Shown: piece after piece, positions 51,399 through 59,542 of the stretch
Position numbering within the stretch: the first letter of the stretch is position 1
Layout of the letters: the number at the start of each line of letters is the position of its first letter
Origin: Neisseria mucosa
GTDB taxonomy: Bacteria; Pseudomonadota; Gammaproteobacteria; Burkholderiales; Neisseriaceae
Direction of reading: 5' to 3'
NCBI RefSeq assembly: GCF_003044445.1
Contig: NZ_POWX01000015.1
Coordinates: 1-64,000 of the forward strand
Length of the DNA stretch: 64,000 nt
Made by a program: the position numbers and the translations under genes
Notes under the pieces: generated by a model
Database searches by the model: none
The model's input: the letters and a program-made list of their open reading frames with translations, nothing else
Told to the model about the DNA's origin: nothing

Positions 51399-51866
51399 GC
51401 CCTCTCCCTAGCCCTCTCCCACGGGGAGAGGGAATCGGATAACTGAAATTCAACTATTGTTGCGATTCCCTGCAATTTGTTCTCTTTCCCACGGAGAGAG
51501 GGAATCGGATGACTGAAATCTGACCATTGTTGTGATTCCCTGCAATTTGTTCCCTCTCCCCGTGGGAGAGGGCTAGGGAGAGGGCAAAACAGTCAAATCC
51601 ACCTGAAGCTCCCTGTTCGGTACGACGGGCAGTCGTAGCGTGGGCTTTGCCCACGAAAACAGAAAACCCCATACCGTTCGCCATCATCTCTGCAAACATT
51701 ATTTCAGTTATCCGTTCCCTCTCCCCGTGGGAGAGGGCTAGGGAGAGGGCAAAACAGTCAAACCTACCTGAAGCTCTCTGTTCGGCACAACGGAAAGTCG
51801 TAGCGTGGGCTTTGCCCACGAAACAGGGATCCCCCATACCGCTTGCCATCATTCCCGTAAACATTA
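51399..51866. repeat. compound tandem/palindromic repeat array
   Basis: A 151-bp unit occurs twice in tandem (51551-51701 and 51716-51866, period 165), each with a CCCTCTCC...GGAGAGGG hairpin and a CGTAGCGTGGGCTTTGCCCACG palindrome split by a few bases; before them a 70-bp unit also occurs twice (start of GGAATCGG at 51431 and 51501). ORFs called here are translations of the repeats. It lies inside the ABC operon, so it is transcribed if the operon is continuous. Confidence 0.85.
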
Positions 51867-51889
51867 CCCGTGGGCAAAACCCACGCTGC

Positions 51890-51928
51890 TTTCAGACGAC
51901 CTTCCGCATAAAAAGGTCGTCTGAAACC
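51890..51928 (-). terminator. DUS inverted pair after the first binding protein
   Basis: TTTCAGACGACCTT and AAGGTCGTCTGAAA, 9-base loop; possible partial terminator within the ABC operon. Confidence 0.7.
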
Positions 51929-51940
51929 CGCAAACCAGCC

Positions 51941-53056
51941 TTACTGCCCTTTCGGATACAGGTAGAACGTACCGTTCGGCACGACAGGCAGGTTTTGGCG
52001 GTAGAAGTCGGTATAAGTTTTCTCAGGATTGAAGTCTTTGAACAACTGCGGATAAATCGCTTTGGCCATAAATTGAATCGATGCGCCGTCGGAAAGCGTG
52101 CGCGAGTTGGCGTGGTAGGCGGCATAGAGGCGGTTGTTTTTAACCGCAGGCAGGTTCGCCCAGCCGGCGCGTTTGGCAAAACCGGCCAAGCGTTTTTCTG
52201 CTTCGGCTTTCGGAATGCCCCAGCCCATCACCATGGCGGTCGGGCTTTTCTTCAATTCGGTTTCGCGGCCGGTAATCACGATGACGTCGGGTTTGGCGGC
52301 GAGGACTTTTTCAGGATTGATCGGGCCGTAAAACTCGACCGAAGAAGCGGAAATATTGTTGCCGCCGACCAGTGTCGCCATCGAACCCCACATGCTCTTG
52401 CCGAAGGTGACGCTGTGTTCGGCAGGGCCTTTGTTGCCGAACTCGATATACACTTTAGGCTTGGGCAGGTTGGCTTTTTTCACGCGCGCTTGGATGGTGT
52501 CGGCGATGCGTTTGTAGTCCGCCGCCAGCTTGTCTGCTTTTTGCTGCTGGCCGGTCAGCGTGCCGATGAGTTTGGTCGATTGGATGTGTTTGGCGACCGT
52601 TTGCGCGTTGTAGTCCAGAACCACAATCGGAATGCCCGCTTTGTTGATGCGGGCAAGGTCGGAACCCAAAGCCTTGTACTGCCAGTCCGCCAGAATCAGC
52701 AAATCGGGTTTTAGCGCCAATACTTTTTCAACGGAGAACGTGCCGACTTCCACTTCGCCCACATCGGCAAGCTGGTTCAACTTAGGCACGGCCTTACTGA
52801 ACGCCGCCCAGCTCGGCGGCGCCCAGTCGGACCAAACCGCTTTGGAGAAGCCGACCACATTATTCAGCGCGTCCTTGCCGCCGATGGCCATGTAGTCTTG
52901 ATAATAAAAACCCAAAACCACGCGTTTGGTGGGCAGGTCGACGGTTACTTTGCGGCCGTTGACATCGGTAAGCTGAACCGGTTTGGCATGGGCGGCAGCA
53001 GTGCCGAATGCCAATGCGGCGGCGAGGGCAAGGGAGGAGAAGCGTAAAAGTTTCAT
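51941..53056 (-). CDS. TroA-type substrate-binding protein
   Basis: 371 residues, signal peptide to about 24 (AAAHA), no lipobox Cys. Same TroA/PF01497 fold as the 48935 gene, with VVLGFYYQDYMAIGGKDALNNVVG in place of the paralog's similar block. First gene of the operon. The ligand family (ferric-siderophore, heme, corrinoid or nickel) is not determined by sequence, but the Fur-like palindrome 48 bp upstream favours an iron source. Confidence 0.9.
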   Translation of the reverse strand: MKLLRFSSLALAAALAFGTAAAHAKPVQLTDVNGRKVTVDLPTKRVVLGFYYQDYMAIGGKDALNNVVGFSKAVWSDWAPPSWAAFSKAVPKLNQLADVGEVEVGTFSVEKVLALKPDLLILADWQYKALGSDLARINKAGIPIVVLDYNAQTVAKHIQSTKLIGTLTGQQQKADKLAADYKRIADTIQARVKKANLPKPKVYIEFGNKGPAEHSVTFGKSMWGSMATLVGGNNISASSVEFYGPINPEKVLAAKPDVIVITGRETELKKSPTAMVMGWGIPKAEAEKRLAGFAKRAGWANLPAVKNNRLYAAYHANSRTLSDGASIQFMAKAIYPQLFKDFNPEKTYTDFYRQNLPVVPNGTFYLYPKGQ

Positions 53057-53103
53057 TGAGGTAAAATCCTTGTAATAAATAATGCTATATCTAATTTATA
53101 TAT

Positions 53104-53124
53104 AAATAAGAATCTTTCTTATTT
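53104..53124 (-). promoter_or_regulatory. candidate Fur-type operator of the ABC operon
   Basis: AAATAAGAA-TCT-TTCTTATTT, a perfect 9+9 palindrome with about 11/19 matches to the Fur consensus. It lies just upstream of the first binding protein. Confidence 0.6.
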
Positions 53125-53296
53125 TTAATGCCAGACTAATGGATTTAAAATAAACAGAAAAGTTCCGTTATTCAGGGAAGTTTTTATTGCAAGCGTGATG
53201 GTGTTTATTGTTTAGACAACACCTGCCGTTTGCCGTATAAAAGGTCGTCTGAAACCTCAAGTAAAGACATAAACCTTTGTAAATATTCAATCATTT

Positions 53297-53403
53297 TATA
53301 GTGGATTAACTTTAAACCAGTACGGCGTTGCCTCGCCTTGCCGTACTATCTGTACTGTCTGCGGCTTCGTCGCCTTGTCCTGATTTAAATTTAATCCACT
53401 ATA
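53297..53403. repeat. Correia repeat element (short, 107 bp), copy 5
   Basis: Ends TATAGTGGATTAACTTTAAA and its inverse. It stops only 17 bp before the ATP-grasp start codon, so any transcript of that gene starting upstream or in the element would carry it. Confidence 0.92.
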
Positions 53404-53420
53404 TTCCTCGAAAGTCCGCC

Positions 53421-54251
53421 ATGCTGACAATTACCACCTGCCTTGCCTACCCCGAACCGCCGTCCAACCTGCTGCCGTTGGCGGACGCGCTGACACGGGA
53501 CGGCATCCCCACCACCTTCGCGCCTTGGCAAAACCGTCCGAAATCCGCCTTCATCCTGCCCTTGTGCGCATGGGATTATGCAGCGGAGCCTGAAGCGTTT
53601 GGGCAGTGGCTGACCGAAGCGCAAGCGTGCGGGCAAAGGTTTATCAATCCCGTCGGGCTGATGCGTTGGAACATGGACAAACGTTATTTGTGCGATTTGG
53701 CAGAATGGGGAGCGGACGTGATTCCGAGTGTGCAGACGTCGTCTGAAAAAGAAAAATTGGAAGAAATTTTAGAGAATCGGGGCTGGCGGGAAGCGGTCGT
53801 CAAACCCGTTATCGGGCAGAGCGGGCGCGGCGTGGCGAAAATCAGGGCGGGAGAAGTGTCGTTGAAGGCAGAGGATTATCCGCAAGGCGTCATCGTCCAG
53901 CCTTATATCCGCGAAATCGAAACGGCGGGCGAAACCTCGCTGGTGTTTTTTGACGGGCATTTCAGCCATGCCGTACTGCGTATGCCGCCCCAAGGCGAAT
54001 GGCGCGCCAATTCCGCCTACGGAGTCGCCGTCAGCCCTGCCGCGCCGCCGGAAAAAGCAGTCGAAACCGCACGGCAGATATTGGCAATGCTGCCTGAAAT
54101 ACCGGCATACGCCCGCATAGACGGAACGCTGATCGGCGAAAGATTACTGCTCAACGAATTGGAACTGATCGAACCCGCCCTTTACCTGCATACCGCTGAA
54201 AACGCGGTTGCCCATATGGCGCAGGCGGTAAAGCGCGTTATCGCGAGCTGA
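53421..54251 (+). CDS. ATP-grasp domain protein
   Basis: 276 residues. ATP-grasp architecture: REAVVKPVIGQSGRGV is the central lysine/glycine loop, then IVQPYIREIETAGETSLVFFDGHFSHAV, and the metal-binding C-terminal YARIDGTLIGERLLLNELELIEPAL. Resembles the stand-alone group that includes the D-cycloserine ligase-type and RimK-like proteins; joins an acid and an amine with ATP; the substrates are unknown. The frame opens at 53328 inside the Correia element; ATG 53421 is the natural start. Internal DUS at about 53733. Confidence 0.82.
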   Translation: MLTITTCLAYPEPPSNLLPLADALTRDGIPTTFAPWQNRPKSAFILPLCAWDYAAEPEAFGQWLTEAQACGQRFINPVGLMRWNMDKRYLCDLAEWGADVIPSVQTSSEKEKLEEILENRGWREAVVKPVIGQSGRGVAKIRAGEVSLKAEDYPQGVIVQPYIREIETAGETSLVFFDGHFSHAVLRMPPQGEWRANSAYGVAVSPAAPPEKAVETARQILAMLPEIPAYARIDGTLIGERLLLNELELIEPALYLHTAENAVAHMAQAVKRVIAS

Positions 54252-54270
54252 CGATAAAGAGTTTATGCCA

Positions 54271-54320
54271 AAAAGGTCATCTGAAAACAAAGGTAGCGGG
54301 TTTTCAGACGACCTTTTTTT
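54271..54320 (+). terminator. DUS pair terminator with a mutated arm
   Basis: AAAAGGTCATCTGAAAA pairs with TTTTCAGACGACCTTTT, then T-run. The left arm has AGGTCATCTGAA, one base off the DUS, so only the right arm is a full match. Confidence 0.85.
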
Positions 54321-54350
54321 AAAATCAGCAAACGAAATGAAGACCACGCA

Positions 54351-55001
54351 TTATAAACGCGCGATAAAGCCGGGCAGCTCGGACAAATCGTTCAAGATTG
54401 CCAAATTCGGCCGCGTTGCCAGTTGCGCGGCGGTATGCGCGCCGGTCGGTACGGCAACGGCAGGGGCTTTCGCATTTGCCGCCATATCCAAATCGTGGGT
54501 CGTATCGCCGACAATCAAAGTTTGCGAAGGCTCCAGCCCCAATTCGGAACATAAGGCAAAAACCATATCGGGCGCGGGTTTGGACGCATATTCGCTTGCG
54601 CAGGCGGTTGCCATCCAAAAATCTGCCGTCCCCGTCTGCATAATAGAACGGTCCAAACCCGTACGCCCTTTGCCTGTCGCTACGGCAAGCCAAAAGCCTT
54701 GTTGTTTTAAAGTGTTCAAACAAGGAATGGCTTCGGGGAACAAGGTCATATTGTGATTGTTCGGATTCAGATAATGCGCGGCATAGGTTTCTGCCAATTC
54801 TTCGCGCAGGTGTTCGCCCGCATTAGGCGCAAGGCGGAAGATGATTTCGGGCAGGCTGTAACCGATTAAGGCGCGGATGACATCCGCATCGGGGGCTTTT
54901 AAGCCGCAGTCGGCAAAACTTTGTTGGAACGTACGGATAATCGGGCGAGTCGTATCGGCAAGCGTTCCGTCCCAGTCGAAAATAATCAGTTCAGGCTTCA
55001 T
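54351..55001 (-). CDS. HAD hydrolase (phosphoglycolate phosphatase-like)
   Basis: 216 residues, HAD superfamily with catalytic Asp in FDWDGTLADT (about 8-17), helical cap, motif II in VATGKGRTGL, and IVGDTTHDLDMAANA as motif IV. Beta-phosphoglucomutase/Gph cluster; Gph-like removal of 2-phosphoglycolate is inferred. DUS overlaps the SD (TCTGAAAGGATTT), convergent with the ATP-grasp gene. Confidence 0.88.
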   Translation of the reverse strand: MKPELIIFDWDGTLADTTRPIIRTFQQSFADCGLKAPDADVIRALIGYSLPEIIFRLAPNAGEHLREELAETYAAHYLNPNNHNMTLFPEAIPCLNTLKQQGFWLAVATGKGRTGLDRSIMQTGTADFWMATACASEYASKPAPDMVFALCSELGLEPSQTLIVGDTTHDLDMAANAKAPAVAVPTGAHTAAQLATRPNLAILNDLSELPGFIARL

Positions 55002-55156
55002 CAGAAATCCTTTCAGACGACGTTATCGATATGATTGTATAGCGGATTTTAAGACGGTTCAAAACGGCATTTCCTTTGAAGATTTGTTTGGCCGGCAGGA
55101 AAATACGGCAGTTTCGGGTAAAATACGGCGGTTTGCCAATCATCCGAAAGAAACCC

Positions 55157-56161
55157 ATGTATTCCCTAGCCCGCAGCCTGCTGTTCAAACTTGATGCCGA
55201 AAAAGCCCACCATTTCACCCTCGACGCGCTCAATAAAGTGTACAAACTCGGTTTGCTTCCGATTTCCGACAACCGTACCAAGCCTGTCAAACTCATGGGC
55301 ATCACCCTGCCGAATCCGGTCGGGCTGGCTGCCGGACTCGATAAAAACGGCGAATACATAGACGCATTGGGCGCGCTCGGCTTCGGCTTCCTTGAAATCG
55401 GCACGGTAACGCCCAAACCGCAGCCCGGCAACCCGCAGCCGCGCCTCTTCCGCGTTCCCGAACACCAAGGCATCATCAACCGCATGGGCTTCAACAACCA
55501 CGGTATTGACGCCATGATTCAAAACATCGAAAAAAGCCGTTATCAAGGCGTGTTGGGCATCAACATCGGCAAAAACGCCGTAACCCCCATCGAAAACGCC
55601 GCCGACGACTATTTAATCTGCCTCGAAAAAGCCTATGCACACGCAAGTTACATTACCGTCAATATTTCCTCTCCCAACACTAAAAACCTCCGCGCACTGC
55701 AAGGCGGCGACGAACTGAGCGCGCTACTCGAAGCCTTGAAAAACAAACAGGCGCAGCTTGCCGCCGCGCACGGAAAATACGTCCCGCTCGCCGTCAAAAT
55801 CGCCCCCGATTTGGATGAAGCGCAAATCGAAGACATCGCCCACGTTGTCAAATCCGTCGAAATGGACGGCATCATCGCCACCAATACCACCATCGACAAA
55901 TCAAGCCTCGGCAGCCATCCGCTCGCAGGCGAACAGGGCGGACTGAGCGGTCTGCCCGTACGCGAAAAAAGTAACCAAGTGCTGAAAATATTGGCGGAAC
56001 ACATCGACGGCAAGCTCCCGATTATCGGCGTAGGTGGCATTATGAACGGTAAAGACGCCGCCGAAAAAATCCGACTCGGCGCAACCGCCGTCCAAGTGTA
56101 CAGCGGCATGATTTATAAAGGTCCGGCATTAGTGAAGGAATGTCTGGCTGCGTTGAAGTAA
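55157..56161 (+). CDS. pyrD: dihydroorotate dehydrogenase (class 2, quinone-linked)
   Basis: 334 residues, membrane-associated FMN enzyme oxidising dihydroorotate with quinone. N-terminal helical extension MYSLARSLLFKLDAEKAHHFTLDAL anchors it, INRMGFNNHG and NISSPNTKNLR (catalytic Ser) are class 2 marks. The frame is open 27 codons upstream, but ATG 55157 gives the known N-terminus. SD weak. Confidence 0.96.
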   Translation: MYSLARSLLFKLDAEKAHHFTLDALNKVYKLGLLPISDNRTKPVKLMGITLPNPVGLAAGLDKNGEYIDALGALGFGFLEIGTVTPKPQPGNPQPRLFRVPEHQGIINRMGFNNHGIDAMIQNIEKSRYQGVLGINIGKNAVTPIENAADDYLICLEKAYAHASYITVNISSPNTKNLRALQGGDELSALLEALKNKQAQLAAAHGKYVPLAVKIAPDLDEAQIEDIAHVVKSVEMDGIIATNTTIDKSSLGSHPLAGEQGGLSGLPVREKSNQVLKILAEHIDGKLPIIGVGGIMNGKDAAEKIRLGATAVQVYSGMIYKGPALVKECLAALK

Positions 56162-56239
56162 GCGCGATTTCCAATATGTTAGGAAATTAAAAGATGTTAG
56201 CAAAAATTAGTTTAATATACATATATCTTGGAGGATATG

Positions 56240-56767
56240 ATGATTTTTGGAGATCCATATAAATTTGCTATTCAAATTGATTTTGTAGAAGATTGGTTTT
56301 TGGAATGGGGTGAAGACCTGAAAAATGATGGAGTATTTCATTATATAATTCAAGGTTATATATTGCCGACCGAATTGAAGTATCAATCAATCAGCATTCT
56401 AGATGCGGTAAATTCATTGAATGTAAAAATAGGCAGCCTGAATAAATTTAATGCTTCTACAATCTATAATCAAGATGCTCAATATATTTTGGAAAAATTA
56501 GAAAATATTTTGGAAAAGATCTTAAACGGAGATGAAACCTATGAGGAATATCAATTATATGATTCAACCTATTTAAATGTAGAAGAAAATATTTTTGATA
56601 AGCAAAATAGCTGGCTGGTATCAACCGACCATTCGGAAAAAATCATATTTAGAGATTATAAAGGAGAGATTCAGGAGGTTATATTGGAAAAAGGATATTG
56701 TATAGATATAATGGAAAAAGTAATCACTTGGGCAAGATCTTATTTTCAAAATGAAAAATGGATTTAA
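56240..56767 (+). CDS. Imm42-type immunity protein (orphan)
   Basis: 175 residues, AT-rich, acidic, with the N-terminus MIFGDPYKFAIQIDFVEDW typical of the Imm42 family of polymorphic-toxin immunity proteins, which bind and neutralise a cognate toxin domain. The GGAGG at 56230 sits five bases before ATG 56240; ATG 56237 is too close. No toxin gene, RHS/CDI locus or T6SS part is adjacent. Low GC against the pyrD neighbour and a decayed IS just downstream suggest acquisition by transfer. Confidence 0.72.
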   Translation: MIFGDPYKFAIQIDFVEDWFLEWGEDLKNDGVFHYIIQGYILPTELKYQSISILDAVNSLNVKIGSLNKFNASTIYNQDAQYILEKLENILEKILNGDETYEEYQLYDSTYLNVEENIFDKQNSWLVSTDHSEKIIFRDYKGEIQEVILEKGYCIDIMEKVITWARSYFQNEKWI

Positions 56768-56803
56768 TTATGGGCTGACGTAGATTAGCTGTAGAAACCA
56801 GTA

Positions 56804-57052
56804 GCGTTGTTTACAGTATTTCCAGGAGAGTATCGAAACATGAACATGCACCACCTCACCCTGCACCACCGCCAAGCCATTTACTGCGCACTTAAAGCCG
56901 CAAGTCGTTTGACAGTCCGGAACATCGGCAAAAGGAGTTGTGCCGCTTTGTTAATTTCTATAACACCGTGAAGCCGCACCGTAGTTTGAACGGCGATACG
57001 CCGTTTGAGGTCTTGCAGGCTTATTTCTCTTAACCTGTGGTGTAAACAGCGC
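56804..57052. mobile_element. decayed insertion sequence remnant
   Basis: About 249 bp bounded by inverted ends GCGTTGTTTACA (56804-56815) and TGTAAACAGCGC (57041-57052, one mismatch to the left end). Inside are the two ends of a transposase gene with the middle deleted. Confidence 0.75.
56840..57033 (+). pseudogene. transposase remnant, internally deleted
   Basis: An N-terminal piece MNMHHLTLHHRQAIYCALKA (from 56840) in one frame and, in another, a C-terminal piece from 56908 ending FYNTVKPHRSLNGDTPFEVLQAYFS. The latter is the C-terminus of a DDE integrase-type transposase (rve family, as in IS481/IS3). The two pieces are out of frame with each other because the catalytic middle is missing. 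Confidence 0.78.
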
Positions 57053-57217
57053 GACGATTTTCTACATTTAAGGTTTTCAGACGACTTTTTGTGTGAACAT
57101 AGATGAATAAAAGAATAGATGCGGGCGTGCAGATTCGCTTAACAACCGTTTTCAGTCGTTTCAATGAATATTGTATCGGCTGCTTATCAAGTTTTAAGGA
57201 TAGGTAGATATATAAAT

Positions 57218-57249
57218 AAAAAAGACCTTGTTTAAACAAGGTCTTTTTT
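57218..57249 (-). terminator. tRNA-Ala terminator
   Basis: AAAAAAGACCTTGTTT and its exact inverse, adjacent to the 3' end of tRNA-Ala, T7 tail on the minus strand. Confidence 0.92.
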
Positions 57250-57252
57250 ATC

Positions 57253-57328
<76 letters not shown>

Positions 57329-57334
57329 GAAATT

Positions 57335-57411
57335 TGGTGGCGAATCAGGGACTCGAACCCCGGACACAAGGATTATGATTCCTCTGCTCTAACCGACTGA
57401 GCTAATTCGCC
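57335..57411 (-). tRNA. tRNA with CAT anticodon, probably tRNA-Ile2
   Basis: 77 nt with encoded CCA. Anticodon loop ATCATAA. The anticodon stem begins with a G27-U43 wobble as in E. coli tRNA-Ile2, whose C34 is changed to lysidine by TilS, whereas elongator tRNA-Met there has a Watson-Crick pair. An elongator Met assignment is not excluded. Confidence 0.8.
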
Positions 57412-57512
57412 GTTTCGTGAAGTCGCTATTATATGTTGTTTTGAGTTTTTGGCAAGTTTTATTTTGTGCTTTGTGTTTTGTTTTTGTTTTTTAATGGAAT
57501 AAATCATGGGTG

Positions 57513-57543
57513 GGGTCGTCTGAAACTGTGTTTCAGACGACCT
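57513..57543 (-). terminator. DUS inverted pair terminator
   Basis: GGTCGTCTGAAA-CTGTG-TTTCAGACGACC, 12-bp perfect stem, about 35 bases past the MidA-type stop. Confidence 0.85.
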
Positions 57544-57577
57544 GTGTATTTGGAGGGATGGTTTGATGTGGGGGATT

Positions 57578-58735
57578 TCAAAGTTTGTGGCAGATGTCGC
57601 CAAAGCGGAAACCTGTCCAGTCTATGTCGATGTTTTTGCCAAAGGCGATGACTTTGAAGAGTTCGCCCATTTCGTGCTGGTCGGTCAGTTTTTGTACGGC
57701 AGTGCTGACACGGAGGTAGTCTGCTGTGCCTGGGGGAGTGGTTTGTGCCAGCAGGTCGGTAATGCCTAGGTTGAATAGGAAATGGGACTGAGGCAGGTAG
57801 CCGATGAGATCCAGTCCGCCGTCAGTACCCGCTTGGGCAATGTCGGTAAAGTTGACGTGAGCGGTCAGATCGGTCAGTCCGATATGGAAAAACGGATCGT
57901 GAACGGTGTGGTGGCGGTAGTGGGCGATGAGCGTGCCTTCGTCGCGTTGCGGGTGGTAATACTGGGTAGCGTCAAAACCGTAGTCGATAAATATCATGCC
58001 GCCGCGTGTGATTTTCTGTGCGAGGGTGAGAATAAAGGCGTATTGGGCGGGGTGTAGCTCGCTGGTGTAGGGGTGTTCGGTTTCGGGGAAGTAGGTGGCG
58101 GCTAAACGGAGGAGATCGGGTTGCTTCAAGGGTTGAGGGCTTTGTTCGAACTGTCCGTCGGGGGTGATGGAGATGCCGATGTGTTGAAAGGTGTTTTGAG
58201 TGCGGCGGATGATTTCAACAGGCATGGCATCGAGGACTTCGTTGCCGATGATGATGCCGTCGAAAGATTCGGACAGTTCGGTCAGGTGGATGACTTTTTG
58301 TGCCAGTTGCGGGGTGGTGTGTTCGGCGATGAATTGGCGTTGGCGTTCGGCAAGCTCGGGGGAAAGTTCGATGATGTAGTAATGCTTGAGGTCGTCTGAA
58401 AGGCTTTTCAATAAGGTGGCGGCGAGATGCCCTGTACCAGCGCCAAATTCATAGAGGTTGCCGGCGGTTTGCGGGAGTAGTTCGGCAAGTTGTCGGGCGA
58501 AGGTTTGTCCGAACAATGGAGTGAGGGAGGGGGCGGTAATGAAATCGCCGTCTGTGCCGATTTTATGGCTGCCTCCGGTGTAGTAACCGTATTCAGGTGT
58601 GTAGAGTGCAAGCTCCATGAATCGTGAGAAAGGAATCCAGTTATTTTGGGCTTTTATTTCCTGTGTGATGATTTCAAATAGTTTGGAACTTGAGGCTTGT
58701 GCGGCAGGGGAGGGGAGGGGGAGGTGTGCCTTCAT
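57578..58735 (-). CDS. MidA/NDUFAF7-type SAM-dependent methyltransferase
   Basis: 385 residues. N-terminal ISFSRFMELALYTPEYGYYTGG-like segment (PFSRFMELALYTPEYGYY), then the SAM site LYEFGAGTGHLAATLL, and SEVLDAMP-like GNEVLDAMPVEII. Mitochondrial homolog NDUFAF7 dimethylates an arginine of complex I; the bacterial substrate is not known. Convergent toward the tRNA pair. Confidence 0.9.
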   Translation of the reverse strand: MKAHLPLPSPAAQASSSKLFEIITQEIKAQNNWIPFSRFMELALYTPEYGYYTGGSHKIGTDGDFITAPSLTPLFGQTFARQLAELLPQTAGNLYEFGAGTGHLAATLLKSLSDDLKHYYIIELSPELAERQRQFIAEHTTPQLAQKVIHLTELSESFDGIIIGNEVLDAMPVEIIRRTQNTFQHIGISITPDGQFEQSPQPLKQPDLLRLAATYFPETEHPYTSELHPAQYAFILTLAQKITRGGMIFIDYGFDATQYYHPQRDEGTLIAHYRHHTVHDPFFHIGLTDLTAHVNFTDIAQAGTDGGLDLIGYLPQSHFLFNLGITDLLAQTTPPGTADYLRVSTAVQKLTDQHEMGELFKVIAFGKNIDIDWTGFRFGDICHKL

Positions 58736-58980
58736 AACTGTTAGATAATGTAAAATTTGTGAATTTATTTGTCTATTATAACGTGAACGGAAAAGGGGCG
58801 TTTTTTCATTTTTTTATACCATATATTGTGTTATGTTTTGGTTTTGAATACTACATATTGTGTTTTTAAAAACCAAATCGGGTAAAATGGGTGGTTCGGC
58901 TTGTGTGCTTGTTTGGTTAAAATACTGTTTTTTAATGATTTTGTTGTTGCATATGTACTGGGATTTTAGAGTAAGGCGAT
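58736..58980. other. upstream region of the dcw cluster with direct repeats
   Basis: AT-rich, no gene. The 11-mer CATATTGTGTT occurs twice (about 58821 and 58852) 31 bases apart, function unknown. It precedes the mraZ promoter. Confidence 0.5.
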
Positions 58981-59009
58981 TTGACCGAGGCGTTAAAATT
59001 TTTTATAGT
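58981..59009 (+). promoter_or_regulatory. mraZ/dcw promoter
   Basis: TTGACC (58981-58986), 17-bp spacer, TATAGT (59004-59009), close to the sigma-70 consensus. Confidence 0.82.
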
Positions 59010-59032
59010 GTGGGCTAGTGGGGCGATGTGGG
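59010..59032 (+). promoter_or_regulatory. MraZ-box repeats
   Basis: Three GTGGG repeats at 59010-59014, 59018-59022 and 59028-59032, spacings 8 and 10, right after the -10 box. MraZ proteins bind TGGG-type repeats at the dcw promoter, so this is a likely MraZ operator. Confidence 0.72.
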
Positions 59033-59086
59033 TAAAAGTGTCTGCATTGCCCAAAAAATTCCGATTTAAACCGATAGGACGAAATT

Positions 59087-59542
59087 GTGTTTGGTGGCGC
59101 TCACGAATTGAGTATTGACAGCAAAGGGCGGTTGGCAATTCCTGCCAAGTTCCGCGATATTTTGCTGCGCCATTATACGCCGTCGATTGTGGTTACTTTG
59201 GATTCCCGTGAAAAATTGTTGATGTATCCGGAAGCTGAATGGGCAAAGGTTGTCGAGCAGCTTTTGCGCCTGAAAACAGCGGGGAACCAGATGTTGCAGC
59301 GCTACCAAAATCTGCTGCTGCACAATGCGGATACGCTGGAATGGGATAGTGCCGGTCGTGTGCTGATTCCTGCCAATCTGCGCAAACGGGTGGATTTCGA
59401 AAAAGACGTTACCTTGGTCGGTCGTGCCAACCGTTTGGAATTGTGGGGCCGTGATCAATGGGAAGCTGAAATGACTCAGGCTTTGGATGACGATCCTGAA
59501 GAGTTGGCGTTCCAATTAAGTCAGACGGATTTGCAATTGTGA
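59087..59542 (+). CDS. mraZ: transcriptional regulator MraZ
   Basis: 151 residues, two SpoVT/AbrB-like halves (FGGAHELSIDSKGRLAIPAKF and LEWDSAGRVLIPANLRKRV). Ring-shaped DNA-binding regulator of the division cluster. GTG start at 59087 with AGGA upstream. The stop overlaps the rsmH start by four bases. Confidence 0.96.
   Translation: MFGGAHELSIDSKGRLAIPAKFRDILLRHYTPSIVVTLDSREKLLMYPEAEWAKVVEQLLRLKTAGNQMLQRYQNLLLHNADTLEWDSAGRVLIPANLRKRVDFEKDVTLVGRANRLELWGRDQWEAEMTQALDDDPEELAFQLSQTDLQL

Noticed and set aside
51454..51864. 136-residue minus-strand frame within the ABC operon gap
   Set aside because: Its sequence is a direct translation of the tandem repeat units (repeated RASGRFDCFALSLALS pattern), not a gene.
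53328..53420. Upstream extension of the ATP-grasp gene
   Set aside because: The extension is Correia element sequence; homologs of this size start at MLTITTCL.
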